A stretch of DNA of 11,621 bases from contig PMHN01000079.1 in the NCBI GenBank assembly GCA_003156695.1, forward strand, positions 3,429 through 15,049, given 5' to 3'. The notes below the pieces were generated by a model. That model was not told where the DNA came from. It saw only the letters and a list, made by a program, of their open reading frames with translations, and made no database searches. The position numbers were made by a program, and so were the translations under genes. Source of the DNA: Gammaproteobacteria bacterium. Lineage in GTDB: Bacteria > Pseudomonadota > Gammaproteobacteria > Steroidobacterales > Steroidobacteraceae. This document shows positions 1 through 7,359 of this stretch, in pieces. Position 1 is the first letter of the stretch. Each line of letters begins with the position of its first letter.

Positions 1-89
1 GTCACAGGGCCGGGACACGATGCGCCGCGGGCGTGGCGACACGTTATGACACCACGCGCTGCATGCCCTCTATTAATATGAGGGGACAG

Positions 90-1485
90 ATGCCGAGTCC
101 CGGTAACCCTACCTCCGGCGCCGCACAGCACCCCGACGGCCTGCCGGTACCGCGGCGCTACTGGGCAATCGCCGCAATCCTGCTGGCCATCTGTATGTCG
201 GTGCTCGACAGCACCATCACCAACGTCGCGTTGCCAACCATTGCGCGCGATTTTGGGGCCAGCGCCGCCGCCTCGATCTGGGTCATCAGCGCCTACCAGC
301 TCGCAATTCTCATCCTGCTGCTGCCGCTGGCGTCGCTGGGGGAAATCGTCGGCTATCGGCGCGTGTCGCAGGTGGGGCTCGCGGTGTTCACGCTGGCATC
401 GCTCGCCTGCGCATGCGCGCCGTCGCTGCTCACCCTGAGCGTGGCGCGCGTCATCCAGGGACTCGGGGCAGCCGGCATCATGAGTGTCAACGCCGCGCTG
501 GTGCGCTTCACTTATCCGCAGCGTCATCTCGGGCGTGCCATCGGCATCAACGCCTTCGTGGTCGCCACCTCCGCGGCCTTGGGGCCCACCATCGCCTCAG
601 CCGTGTTGGCGGTGGCGCACTGGCGCTGGCTCTTTGGCATCAATATCCCGCTCGGAATCATCACCATTACCATCGCGAGTTACTCCTTACCGGACAGCGA
701 GCGCACGCGTCGACCACTGAATTACGGCGGTGCGCTCCTGTATGCCGGCACGTTCGGCCTCCTGCTCTCGGGCCTTCAATCCCTGGCGCATGACGCGGCC
801 ACCGGCTTTGGGCTGCTGCAGATTGCCGCGGCCGGAGCGCTCGGCTGGGTACTGCTGCGCCACGAGCTGCCGCGCGCGACGCCTCTTATCCCGTTCGATC
901 TGCTGCGCAACCGACTGTTCTCGCTCTCGGTAGCGACCTCGGTGTGCTCGTTCATGGCGCAGATGACGGCGCTGGTGGCACTGCCGTTCGAGATCCAACG
1001 CCTCGGGCACAGCGCCGTGCAAACGGGTCTGTTCATGACACCCTGGCCGGTGGGCGTGGCCGTGGCGGCGCCCATCGCCGGCCGCCTCGCCGACCGCTAC
1101 CCCCGCGGGTGTGCTCGGAGGCTTAGGGCTGCTGTTGTTGGCGGTAGGGCTGGCACTGCTCGCATTGTTCCCGGCGAGCGGCACCGCGAGCGGCTTCGTG
1201 TGGCGCATGGCCTTGTGTGGCATCGGATTCGGCCTCTTCCAGTCGCCCAACAATCGCGCCATGTTGTCCGCCGCCCCGCGCGCGCGCACTGGCGCCGCCG
1301 GCGGCATGCTGGGCACGGCACGACTCCTTGGGCAGAGTCTGGGCGCCGCCGGGGTTGCGATCCTGTTTCGCGTTCACCCGCTGCTGGGCTCAAACTTCGC
1401 CCTGTACGCAGCGGCGTTGCTGGCGTTCACCGCCGCGGTGGTGAGCATGGCGCGCCTGACCAACGATGACGGAGTACGCGCATGA
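90..1485 (+). CDS. MFS drug/metabolite exporter, DHA2 (EmrB/QacA-like) family, broken by a +1 frameshift
   Basis: This is an inner-membrane proton-driven efflux permease of the major facilitator superfamily. The first membrane segment carries the DHA2 signature [17 protein letters not shown] (about residues 36-52). A loop 2-3 motif ([13 protein letters not shown]) and a helix-5 motif-C-like GPTIASAV followed by [13 protein letters not shown] are also typical. I prefer the ATG at 90, preceded by AGGGGA, although spacing is short; a GTG at 33 and ATGs at 63 and 78 are in frame. At codon about 338 the frame slips. A run of five C (1100-1104) follows GRLADRY, and removing one C gives [12 protein letters not shown] and an open frame to the TGA at 1483-1485. 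The corrected product is about 464 aa, normal for the family. As written, frame 3 runs into unrelated sequence to 1469. The corrected stop overlaps the next ATG (ATGA), which supports the repair. The substrate cannot be read from the sequence. Confidence 0.85.
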
Positions 1486-1982
1486 ACGAGACCAATGCCG
1501 CAGGCGCGGCGCCGGGCGCCGTACCGCTCAGGCCACCCTTCACGCTTGAGAGCGCGATCGCCAAGGTCAGGATGGCGGAAGACGGCTGGAACAGCCGCGA
1601 TCCGCAGCGCGTTGCGCTTGCCTACACCGAGGATTCCCAATGGCGCAACCGCGCGGAGTTCCTGCAGGGACGCACCGCCATCCAGGAGTTCCTGCGCCGC
1701 AAGTGGAGCCGCGAGCTCGACTATCGGCTCATCAAGGAAATCTGGGCGTTCGGCGCAGAGCGCATCGCGGTGCGCTTTGCGTACGAGTGGCATGACGATT
1801 CAGGCCATTGGTTCCGCTCTTACGGCAACGAGAACTGGGAGTTCGATGCGGGCGGCCTCATGCGCCGCAGAATCGCCTCGATCAATGACGTGCCGATCAC
1901 GGAAGCGGATCGCAAATACCGCTGGAGCGCACCGGGGCCGAGGCCCAAGGATCACCCGGGGTTGAGCGATCTCGGCTTGTAG
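1482..1982 (+). CDS. NTF2-like superfamily protein, DUF1348 family
   Basis: The 166-aa product is a soluble cone-fold protein of the nuclear-transport-factor-2-like superfamily, without signal peptide or membrane segments. The family pattern is clear: [23 protein letters not shown] (residues about 29-51), then [16 protein letters not shown] (53-67) and [19 protein letters not shown] (70-88), then [24 protein letters not shown] (98-121) and a tail with [15 protein letters not shown]. Length fits DUF1348 (about 150 aa plus a short N-terminal extension). No biochemical role is established for the family that I can assign here; related folds bind or isomerise small hydrophobic molecules. The ATG lies inside the stop of the MFS gene (ATGA at 1482-1485), so the two are probably translationally coupled. 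The link to an exporter suggests a shared substrate or stress, but this is inference. Confidence 0.88.
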   Translation: MNETNAAGAAPGAVPLRPPFTLESAIAKVRMAEDGWNSRDPQRVALAYTEDSQWRNRAEFLQGRTAIQEFLRRKWSRELDYRLIKEIWAFGAERIAVRFAYEWHDDSGHWFRSYGNENWEFDAGGLMRRRIASINDVPITEADRKYRWSAPGPRPKDHPGLSDLGL

Positions 1983-2108
1983 TCTTTGTCGAGAATACGA
2001 TCCTAAATACTTGTGTTTTATATATGTTGTTGCCGAATTGTTCGGCTAGTGCCCGCGCGCGATCAGGTGTATCGTCGCGCACAACGCACCGAAGGGGAGA
2101 ACAAGAAC
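1983..2108 (+). promoter_or_regulatory. AT-rich leader with small hairpin upstream of the secreted-protein gene
   Basis: This 126-bp gap holds the window's most AT-rich stretch. It contains a TATATA at 2019-2024 that could be a -10 box, but no convincing -35 lies at the right distance. A short inverted repeat GCCGAA-TTG-TTCGGC (2032-2046) follows, with no T run after it on the plus strand, so it is not a standard terminator. A strong ribosome binding site AGGGGAG (2093-2099) sits 9 nt before the ATG at 2109. Promoter placement is tentative; the ribosome binding site is solid. Confidence 0.35.
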
Positions 2109-3380
2109 ATGCGTCACCAACACAGATCCGCAGTGCTGTGGCTGGCCGGGATCGCCACGATTGCCTTAGGCATGAGCGGCGCCACGCGTGCAGACGTGAC
2201 CATCGAGGAACAATCGACCTTCGACTTCAGCGTAATCAAGGCTCACGGGACCTCAACCGAGCTGACCACGACGGACAAACAGCGCCGCGACACCGCGCTC
2301 AATTGCGAAGGGTTCATGTCGCTGTTGTGCGGGAACGCCCAAAGCGGCGAGATCATCCGTCTCGATCGCGAAGTGCAGTGGTACCTGGAGCCGAAAAAGC
2401 AGGAGTACCGCGCGACTCCCTTCATGACCGCCGCGCAACGGCAGGAGGCCGAGCAGCAGGCGCAGGCCACGCTGGAGAAGATGAAGCAATGCCCGGCCGC
2501 GAAGCAGAGCACCGCGCCCGCACCCAATACCTCCAAGTGCGAAATGACGCCGCCAAAATTCGACGTCAAGCAGACCGATACGCACGGCAGTTTCGCGGGC
2601 CACGACGCCAGGCTCACGCAGATGGCGATGACTCAAAGCTGCAGGAACAATGAAACAGGCGATGTGTGCGACTTCGTAATCACACTCGATGCGTGGCTCA
2701 CGCAGGATCAGATCGCCGGCCTCGCCGATCGGCGGGCATTCGAGAGCGCCTACCTGCAGAAGCTGGGGCTGACGGACCAAAACAATGCGCTGGTGGTGAA
2801 GCAGATGCGTCAGTTCATCGCCCCGTACGCGGACAGCCTGAAGCAGATCTCCAGCAAGGCCGGTGATTTCCAGGGCTACCCGCTCAAAACGGCCGTGCGG
2901 ATCGCCTACGGCGGGGAGCACTGCGCGGCGGCGAAGGGGCAGGGTTCAGGCGCCGCAGGCTCAAGCGCCAGCGGAAGCGGCGTGGTCGGAAATGCCAGCC
3001 AGGCCGCGGGCAGCGCTGCTGCGAGCTCGGCCTCAGGAGCCGCCGGTAACACCGCGGGGACCGCCGCGACTAATGCCGCCGGCAACGGTGTGGCAAGTTC
3101 GATCCTGGGACCAGCTGCCAGCGCCTTCGGCAGCAAGCTGGTGAGCGGCCTGTTCGCGAAGAAGCCAGCGGCAACTTCGGGTACGGCCGGCACGTCCGGG
3201 ACGGGCACGCCCAACAGCACACTCGCCCCCGGCATGATTCAGGCTGCGGAGTTCACCGTGGAAACCAAGTCGATCACGACAGGACCCGTGCCGGCCACGC
3301 AGTTCGACATTCCTCCAGGCTGGAAACTGGTGGTTCCGCCTGCGAAGGCGCAGAAGGAATTCACCTGCCCGAAGAGCTGA
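2109..3380 (+). CDS. Secreted (periplasmic) protein of unknown function with Gly/Ala/Ser-rich segment, DUF4412-like features
   Basis: The start at 2109 is chosen because AGGGGAG lies 9 nt upstream and a signal peptide follows: positive MRHQHR, a hydrophobic core, and a likely cut after ATRA (residue 28). The 423-aa product has eight cysteines (66, 74, 128, 144, 178, 187, 272, 420), an even number suited to periplasmic disulfides. A beta-rich region with IIRLDREVQWYLEPKKQEY (82-100) is followed by a short charged helix (108-127) and a helical region around 198-250. Residues about 274-370 are low-complexity Gly/Ala/Ser/Thr with a PAASAFGSKLVSGLFAKKP insert (335-353). The tail TQFDIPPGWKLV (397-408) resembles the closing strand of DUF4412/LolA-like periplasmic proteins, as does the 'LDRE.QWYL.P' segment. 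That family link is by eye and tentative. It converges with ggt, 20 bp away. Nothing shows a substrate or enzymatic site. Confidence 0.8.
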   Translation: MRHQHRSAVLWLAGIATIALGMSGATRADVTIEEQSTFDFSVIKAHGTSTELTTTDKQRRDTALNCEGFMSLLCGNAQSGEIIRLDREVQWYLEPKKQEYRATPFMTAAQRQEAEQQAQATLEKMKQCPAAKQSTAPAPNTSKCEMTPPKFDVKQTDTHGSFAGHDARLTQMAMTQSCRNNETGDVCDFVITLDAWLTQDQIAGLADRRAFESAYLQKLGLTDQNNALVVKQMRQFIAPYADSLKQISSKAGDFQGYPLKTAVRIAYGGEHCAAAKGQGSGAAGSSASGSGVVGNASQAAGSAAASSASGAAGNTAGTAATNAAGNGVASSILGPAASAFGSKLVSGLFAKKPAATSGTAGTSGTGTPNSTLAPGMIQAAEFTVETKSITTGPVPATQFDIPPGWKLVVPPAKAQKEFTCPKS

Positions 3381-3400
3381 GGCGACTGCGCATCCTGTCG

Positions 3401-5143
3401 TCAGTATCCAACCGCCCTGCCGGCTTCGTTGCGCGAATCGCTGGCGCCGAGGCGTTCGCCGGTAGCAAGGTTGACTTCGATGCACTCGGCGTCTCCGCTA
3501 TCACCCAAAACGACCTCATTTCCCTGCGCCTGCAGCAACCCGATGGTATCGGCGGAAAAGCGATCACGTTCCATTTCGATTTGATCCGGGATCCATTGAT
3601 GGTGAAACCGGGGTGCATTTACGGCCTGCTGAATGTCGAGACCAAAGTCCGCCACCCCAATGATGATATTCGCGACCGTGGTGATGATGGTCGGGCCGCC
3701 CTCCGCGCCCAGCACCAGCCAGAGTTTGCCGTCTTTGAGCACCATGGTTGGCGTCATCGACGACAGCGGACGCTTGCCCGGAGCGATGGCGTTTGCCGTT
3801 CCCTGGATCAGCCCGAACATGTTGGGTACGCCGACCTTCGCGGCGAAGTCATCCATTTCATCGTTCAGCAGAAATCCGAGCGGTCCCACCGTGACCTTCG
3901 AGCCAAATCCGTCGTTCAGCGTGGTGGTCACGGCAACCGCGTTACCCTCCGCATCGACCACCGAGTAGTGGGTGGTCTGCATCGTTTCCCGGCCTGCCGG
4001 GCGAATCGGGTGCTCCGCCGCATAGCGGTCGAGGTCCGGCGAGGCTAACGGGCGCACGAGTGACAGGCTGCGGCTCGCGTGCTGCGGGTCCACGGACGTA
4101 CGCCAGGCCAGCGCGTATGGCTTATCCAGGAGCTGCATGACCGGCACGTTGCTGAAATCCGGATCCCCGAGGAACTCCGCGCGGTCATAAAACGCGCGGC
4201 GATAGGCCTCGGTCACAAGGTGAATGGACTGTGCCGAATCCAGGCCCGCCCTCGCGAGATCGACTCCTTCGAGAATATTCAGCGCCTCAACCAGGGCAAT
4301 TCCACCCGAGGACGGCGGCGGCGCACTGATTATCTCCAGACCACGGTAGGTGCCGCGTATCGGCACGCGATCTTTCACTTCATAGCTCGCCAGGTCCTGG
4401 AGCGAGACCAGGCCGCCGCCGCGCTGCACGAACTGCGCGAACTGACGCGCCAGTTCCCCGTGGTAGAAATCCTCGGGGTCGGCTGCGATGCGCTCGAGCG
4501 TGCGGGCGAGCTCCGGCTGCTTGAAAATATCGCCCTGCCGCCATCCCTTGCCGTCGTTCTGGAAGATGCGCCTCGAGTCCGGGTACTGCGCGAGACCCGC
4601 ATCGTCAGTCATCTCACGCGCGTCACTCCAGCTCAGTGCATAACCGGCCCGCGCGAGCCGGATGGCTGGCTGCATCACGCGCGCTACCCCGAGCGTGCCG
4701 AAGTGCTGCTCAGCGTAGACCAACCCCTTCACCGAGCCCGGCACGCCCGCGGCTTTGTAGCCGAGCACGCTGAGACTCGGGATGACCTTGCCCTGCTGGT
4801 CCTCGTACATCCCGGGAGTCGCGCTGGCGGGTGCCTTCTCGCGGAAATCGACAAAGTGAGTGGCGCCATCGTGCATGCGCAGCAGCATGAAACCGCCGCC
4901 ACCAATATTTCCGGCTGCAGGCTGCACCACCGCCAGCGCAAACCCGGTGGCCACCGCTGCATCCACGGCGTTGCCACCTGCCTTCATCATTTCAACACCG
5001 GCCTGCGAGGCGAGTGCGTCAATGCTCACCACCATCCCGTGGGCCCCGTGCTGGGGATGCATGGCGCCACCGGCGGCGCAAAAGCGTGCGGCGCCGATTG
5101 CAATCAGCGCCAGCAAAATGTCACGGGGCTTCATGCCGGGCAT
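3401..5143 (-). CDS. ggt: Gamma-glutamyltranspeptidase (glutathione hydrolase)
   Basis: This periplasmic N-terminal-nucleophile hydrolase cleaves or transfers the gamma-glutamyl group of glutathione and related peptides. The 580-aa proenzyme has the usual length and motifs: a signal peptide (core ILLALIAIGAA, residues 9-19), FVDFREKAP with substrate-binding R101, and the autoprocessing site QT|THYSVVD with nucleophile Thr390. It also has TTTLNDGFGSK (Thr408, Asn410), LLNDEMDDF (Glu429, Asp432), the lid-loop region VGVPNMFGL (437-445), RPLSSM (Ser461, Ser462), GAEGG (Gly482, Gly483) and NAPRFHHQWIPD. Numbering runs one or so below E. coli Ggt for the small subunit. Differences from E. coli include Glu429 where E. 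coli has Gln, as in mammalian enzymes, and GAEGGPT where E. coli has GSPGGSR. An alternative start is the ATG at 5134 (MKPRD), giving a more standard signal peptide; neither has a strong ribosome binding site. It lies 93 bp downstream of the SYLF gene, beyond a GC hairpin, so it may be read from that operon or have its own promoter. Confidence 0.96.
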   Translation of the reverse strand: MPGMKPRDILLALIAIGAARFCAAGGAMHPQHGAHGMVVSIDALASQAGVEMMKAGGNAVDAAVATGFALAVVQPAAGNIGGGGFMLLRMHDGATHFVDFREKAPASATPGMYEDQQGKVIPSLSVLGYKAAGVPGSVKGLVYAEQHFGTLGVARVMQPAIRLARAGYALSWSDAREMTDDAGLAQYPDSRRIFQNDGKGWRQGDIFKQPELARTLERIAADPEDFYHGELARQFAQFVQRGGGLVSLQDLASYEVKDRVPIRGTYRGLEIISAPPPSSGGIALVEALNILEGVDLARAGLDSAQSIHLVTEAYRRAFYDRAEFLGDPDFSNVPVMQLLDKPYALAWRTSVDPQHASRSLSLVRPLASPDLDRYAAEHPIRPAGRETMQTTHYSVVDAEGNAVAVTTTLNDGFGSKVTVGPLGFLLNDEMDDFAAKVGVPNMFGLIQGTANAIAPGKRPLSSMTPTMVLKDGKLWLVLGAEGGPTIITTVANIIIGVADFGLDIQQAVNAPRFHHQWIPDQIEMERDRFSADTIGLLQAQGNEVVLGDSGDAECIEVNLATGERLGASDSRNEAGRAVGY

Positions 5144-5168
5144 TCTAACCCGGCACGCACGGCCGACC

Positions 5169-5198
5169 CGGCCGGGGGCCGCGCGCCGCCCCCGGCCG
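5169..5198 (-). terminator. GC-only 11-bp hairpin between the SYLF gene and ggt
   Basis: Positions 5169-5179 and 5188-5198 are perfect inverted repeats (CGGCCGGGGGC / GCCCCCGGCCG) with an 8-nt loop. The hairpin lies downstream of the SYLF stop (5237) and about 26 bp before the ggt start on the same strand. There is no T run after either arm, so it is not a canonical Rho-independent terminator. It could be an attenuating or RNA-stabilising hairpin that sets different levels of ggt and the upstream genes. The stem is certain; its function is inferred. Confidence 0.45.
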
Positions 5199-5236
5199 CT
5201 CCATCCGTGAGCGGCGCGAGGGGATCGCCTGGTTGA

Positions 5237-5806
5237 TTACGAGGCTCTGGGCTTGTAGCTGAACTTCTGGCCCGCGACGGCGGCCTGATACATCGCGCCG
5301 CCCTTCACAATCGTGAATACCGCAATGCCCTTGTAGTACTTGCCTGCCGTGCGGGCATCCTTCATCCCGCCGCTCGCCTCAGCGCTCGCCCCGGTGGTTC
5401 CAACGCCGGCCCCGGCGGAAGCCGTGATGGCAACGGCGTTCACATCCGCGCCAAACTCGAAGTCACCCCTGGTAAATTCGTCGAACGCCCGCTTATCCTC
5501 GAAGAAGATGATCTGGCTGTAAGCCTGGCCACCGGCCTGGAAGCCGACGCTCACTTGATTCATCGACGTATTACCCACGTATTTGCCGTGCATATACACG
5601 TGACCGCTGCCGTGGGCACCGCCGACCACCAGGCCGCCCTTGCCGATGGTCGGAAACACGGCATAACCGTAGCTGCTCTGAAAGAACGCGCTGCTTTCAC
5701 CGGCATTCTTAAAGAGCGTTTCCGTATCACTATAGGATCCGGCCCAACCCGCCGCGGCCCAGCAGAGCAGCGCAGCACCGACCAGAAATTCAACAGCGCG
5801 TTTCAT
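5237..5806 (-). CDS. Secreted SYLF-domain (Ysc84-like) lipid-binding protein
   Basis: The 189-aa product has a Sec signal peptide (MKRAVEFLVGAALLCWAAAGWA, likely cut after residue 22), so it should act in the periplasm. The mature part is a SYLF/Ysc84 domain: a conserved SYGYAVFPTIGKGGLVVGGAHGSG block (45-68), then VYMHGKYVGNTSMNQVSVGFQAGGQAYSQIIFFE (70-103) and a Gly/Ala-rich beta segment (125-148) ending GKYYKGIAVFTIVKGG. Family members bind phospholipids; the bacterial role is poorly defined, mostly envelope-related. The ATG at 5806 is chosen because AGGAG lies about 8 nt upstream; a TTG at 5812 is also in frame but poorly placed. That ribosome binding site overlaps the stop of the upstream DUF1328 gene, so the two are probably co-translated. 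A cysteine in the signal peptide is not in a lipobox. Confidence 0.92.
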   Translation of the reverse strand: MKRAVEFLVGAALLCWAAAGWAGSYSDTETLFKNAGESSAFFQSSYGYAVFPTIGKGGLVVGGAHGSGHVYMHGKYVGNTSMNQVSVGFQAGGQAYSQIIFFEDKRAFDEFTRGDFEFGADVNAVAITASAGAGVGTTGASAEASGGMKDARTAGKYYKGIAVFTIVKGGAMYQAAVAGQKFSYKPRAS

Positions 5807-5816
5807 AACCAATCTC

Positions 5817-5979
5817 CTAACTGCGCACCCGACCGAGGACCAGCGTGATTACCGCCCCGATCAGGAACACGACGAAAAGTATTTTGGCAATACCGGCCGC
5901 ACCGGCCGCGAGTCCGCCAAAACCCAGGACCGCGGCGATGATCGCGATAACAAAGAACACAACTGCCATAGTGAAGCAT
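5817..5979 (-). CDS. DUF1328 (YtjA-like) small membrane protein, start region disrupted by one extra base
   Basis: As written, an ATG at 5969 opens a 50-aa protein, [19 protein letters not shown] and onward, ending LVLGRVRS with TAG at 5819-5817. It has two membrane segments around the conserved [17 protein letters not shown] core (residues 16-32), which identifies DUF1328. Family proteins usually start MLxxAxxF and are about 53 aa. Just upstream, an ATG at 5979 encodes MLHY in another frame. Removing one base of the CC pair at 5966-5967 joins it as MLHYAVVFF and gives exactly 53 aa. The 5979 start also has GGGGTG about 8 nt upstream, while the 5969 ATG has no ribosome binding site. I take 5979 as the true start and the shift as a probable sequence error. 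The gene sits 19 nt after the GGDEF gene and its stop overlaps the ribosome binding site of the SYLF gene. The role is unknown; the family is small, inner-membrane and often stress-linked. Confidence 0.88.
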
Positions 5980-5998
5980 GGTCGCCGCACCCCGATGT

Positions 5999-6715
5999 TT
6001 ATGCCGGCCAGGAAGACTGCCCGGACAAGGCGACTTGGCTCATCGGCTCGTTCATGGCGCGCCGGGCACGCTCGAGCAGTTCGTCGATACCCACGGGACG
6101 CTGAGGATTGAAGTGCGCGACACCGACGCTCAAGGCCAACGCCGGCATATCGCTGCTGCGCGCCGGGCGGCGCACGCGCAGCATGACCGCGTGACGTGAA
6201 GCGTAGCGGTCGCTGGTGGTTAGCGCTGCAAACTCATCAGGTCCCAATCGACCCAGTACTTCATAAACGCCGTAGCTCGGAAACAGATCCCGCAGCAGGT
6301 TGCCGGTCTGCCGGACCAGAATGTCCCCTACCGTGCGGCCGAGCGACTCACTGATGCGCGCCAGTTGATCGATACCGAAGCAGATGAGGTGAGCCGGCTG
6401 CTCGTCCCTTGCCGCCAGGTCAAGAACGCGCGTCCCGACCTGCACGAAGCCACGTCGGTTGTAGAGCCCCGTCAGTGGATCGTTGAGCGTGGCGGAGCGC
6501 AGCGACTGCACGAGGTTCAAGAGTGCCCTTTGCTGCAGGGCAATTCTCTGTGCCCGCGTCAGCCCCTTGCAGCGCAACAGTTCCGAGAGCAGACGCCTGA
6601 TGCGCGCCTCGTCACCCTCCATGGCGGCGACGCTCAGCTGCCGCCCCAGCTCAGCATTGCGCGCACGAGCTGCGCCCGAATCCGCCATCCGTACGACCGA
6701 TGCGACTTGCGACAT
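5999..6715 (-). CDS. GGDEF-like domain protein with degenerate active site
   Basis: The 238-aa soluble protein has an Ala/Arg-rich helical N-terminus (residues 1-75, heptad-like stretch 38-75) followed by a GGDEF-type domain (79-225). The domain start [13 protein letters not shown] (78-90) and the VGD of the guanine-binding helix (129-131) are well kept. Catalytic signatures are altered. The metal-binding strand reads [13 protein letters not shown] (112-124), where active cyclases have a D.D.FK..ND pattern. The signature itself is GPDEF (158-162), with Pro in place of the second Gly. This argues against normal diguanylate cyclase activity; it may bind nucleotide or act as a protein-protein module. 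The ATG at 6715 is chosen because GGGAG lies 8 nt upstream; an in-frame TTG at 6751 has less support. It is the first gene of the minus-strand operon with DUF1328 and SYLF genes and faces the DUF883 operon across a 260-bp divergent region. Confidence 0.87.
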   Translation of the reverse strand: MSQVASVVRMADSGAARARNAELGRQLSVAAMEGDEARIRRLLSELLRCKGLTRAQRIALQQRALLNLVQSLRSATLNDPLTGLYNRRGFVQVGTRVLDLAARDEQPAHLICFGIDQLARISESLGRTVGDILVRQTGNLLRDLFPSYGVYEVLGRLGPDEFAALTTSDRYASRHAVMLRVRRPARSSDMPALALSVGVAHFNPQRPVGIDELLERARRAMNEPMSQVALSGQSSWPA

Positions 6716-6844
6716 GAGTTCCGCTCCCACAGCCCGCTGGACGTGTGCCAAGGCTATGCAGGTAGCGCTGCGAGCGCGGACAGGCAGACACGCAACGCGA
6801 CGTCAGCCGGGCGCCACGGCCCGCGTCAGGGACTTCCTACACAG

Positions 6845-6867
6845 TTCGCTGTAGCATTCGCTGTAGC
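6845..6867 (+). repeat. Two direct copies of TTCGCTGTAGC, 12-bp period
   Basis: The 11-mer TTCGCTGTAGC occurs at 6845-6855 and again at 6857-6867, one base apart. Each carries a TGTAGC half-site. A CCTACA lies 8 nt before the first TGTAGC (6836-6841) and 6 nt after the second (6874-6879). The cluster of four half-sites in a promoter region suggests cooperative binding of a dimeric regulator. Confidence 0.6.
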
Positions 6868-6879
6868 CGAAGTCCTACA
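6862..6879 (+). promoter_or_regulatory. Inverted-repeat operator candidate TGTAGC-N6-CCTACA (GacA-box-like)
   Basis: TGTAGC (6862-6867), six bases, then CCTACA (6874-6879) form an 18-bp imperfect inverted repeat (five of six positions pair). It lies between the divergent GGDEF and DUF883 genes. The same design with perfect arms occurs upstream of the NarL/FixJ regulator gene at 10789-10806. Its centre is about 65 bp before the start site implied by the -10 candidate at 6924-6929, a normal position for an activator. Assignment to the regulator at 10058-10690 is inferred. Confidence 0.45.
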
Positions 6880-6923
6880 TTTCTTCAGCTCCCCGCCCGA
6901 CCGACCTGGCTCTCGTAAGGGAC

Positions 6924-6929
6924 GATAAT
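6924..6929 (+). promoter_or_regulatory. Candidate -10 box GATAAT for the DUF883 operon
   Basis: GATAAT matches the TATAAT consensus at five of six positions and lies 46 bp before the GTG start, giving a leader of roughly 40 nt. No good -35 hexamer is found 16-18 bp upstream, as expected for an activator-dependent or stationary-phase promoter. The remaining divergent region (6716-6975) holds the half-site cluster and a small GCGCT-GCG-AGCGC stem at 6765-6777, and I see no gene in it. Confidence 0.35.
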
Positions 6930-6975
6930 TCTGGTGCCGCGCAACAACTGACTTGCACCGAAGGAGACGACAACT

Positions 6976-7344
6976 GTGGACACTACAGCGAACCAAGGCG
7001 ACCGCGCGGATCCGCGCACCATCAAACGTGCGGCGCGCGAGGCGGCTCACCAGGCCGGGGCAGCTGCCAGCGGGGAGGTGCAGAACCTGATTGCCGACGT
7101 CGAGGACCTCCTCAATCGGGTTGGAGACGCTGCCGACCCTGAAGTGCGACGCCTGCGCTCAAAGGTTGTCGCCGCCGTTGCCGCCACCCGGCAGTCGATC
7201 GCCGATGGCACCGAGCAGGTGCAGCGCCAGGCGAAACAGGCCCTTGAAGCCAGTGACCGCTACGTGCACAACCAGCCCTGGGAAGCCATCGGTATTGCGG
7301 CTCTCGCAGGCATTGCCGTGGGCTTTTTGGTGTCGCGTCGCTAG
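6976..7344 (+). CDS. DUF883 family protein (YqjD/ElaB-like), C-tail-anchored membrane protein
   Basis: The 122-aa protein has a long amphipathic Ala-rich helical region (residues about 15-95: EVQNLIADVEDLLNRVGD, then VRRLRSKVVAAVAATRQSI and VQRQAKQALEASDRYVHNQPW). It ends in a single C-terminal membrane segment, AIGIAALAGIAVGFLVSRR (104-122), the hallmark of DUF883. E. coli YqjD and ElaB are inner-membrane, stationary-phase proteins that bind ribosomes through the N-terminal part; a similar role is plausible but not shown here. Translation starts at GTG 6976, with AAGGAG at 6961-6966, 9 nt away. It is the first gene of a three-gene plus-strand operon, with 15 nt to the next gene, and is preceded by the GacA-box-like inverted repeat. 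Confidence 0.92.
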   Translation: MDTTANQGDRADPRTIKRAAREAAHQAGAAASGEVQNLIADVEDLLNRVGDAADPEVRRLRSKVVAAVAATRQSIADGTEQVQRQAKQALEASDRYVHNQPWEAIGIAALAGIAVGFLVSRR

Positions 7345-7359
7345 GCGCAGCCGACAGCC

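Noticed and set aside
1..89. Regulator gene or promoter upstream of the MFS exporter
   Set aside because: The 89 bases show no coding frame continuing from outside with family motifs and no convincing -35/-10 pair.
2253..2921. Minus-strand open frame of 222 codons inside the secreted-protein gene
   Set aside because: The plus-strand gene has a signal peptide and a strong ribosome binding site; the antisense frame is Leu/Arg-rich without either.
4079..5236. Long plus-strand open frame (385 codons) opposite ggt
   Set aside because: It lies antisense to a gene with all catalytic motifs of gamma-glutamyltranspeptidase, and its translation is low-complexity Arg/His-rich with no recognisable motif, as expected for a shadow frame in GC-rich DNA.
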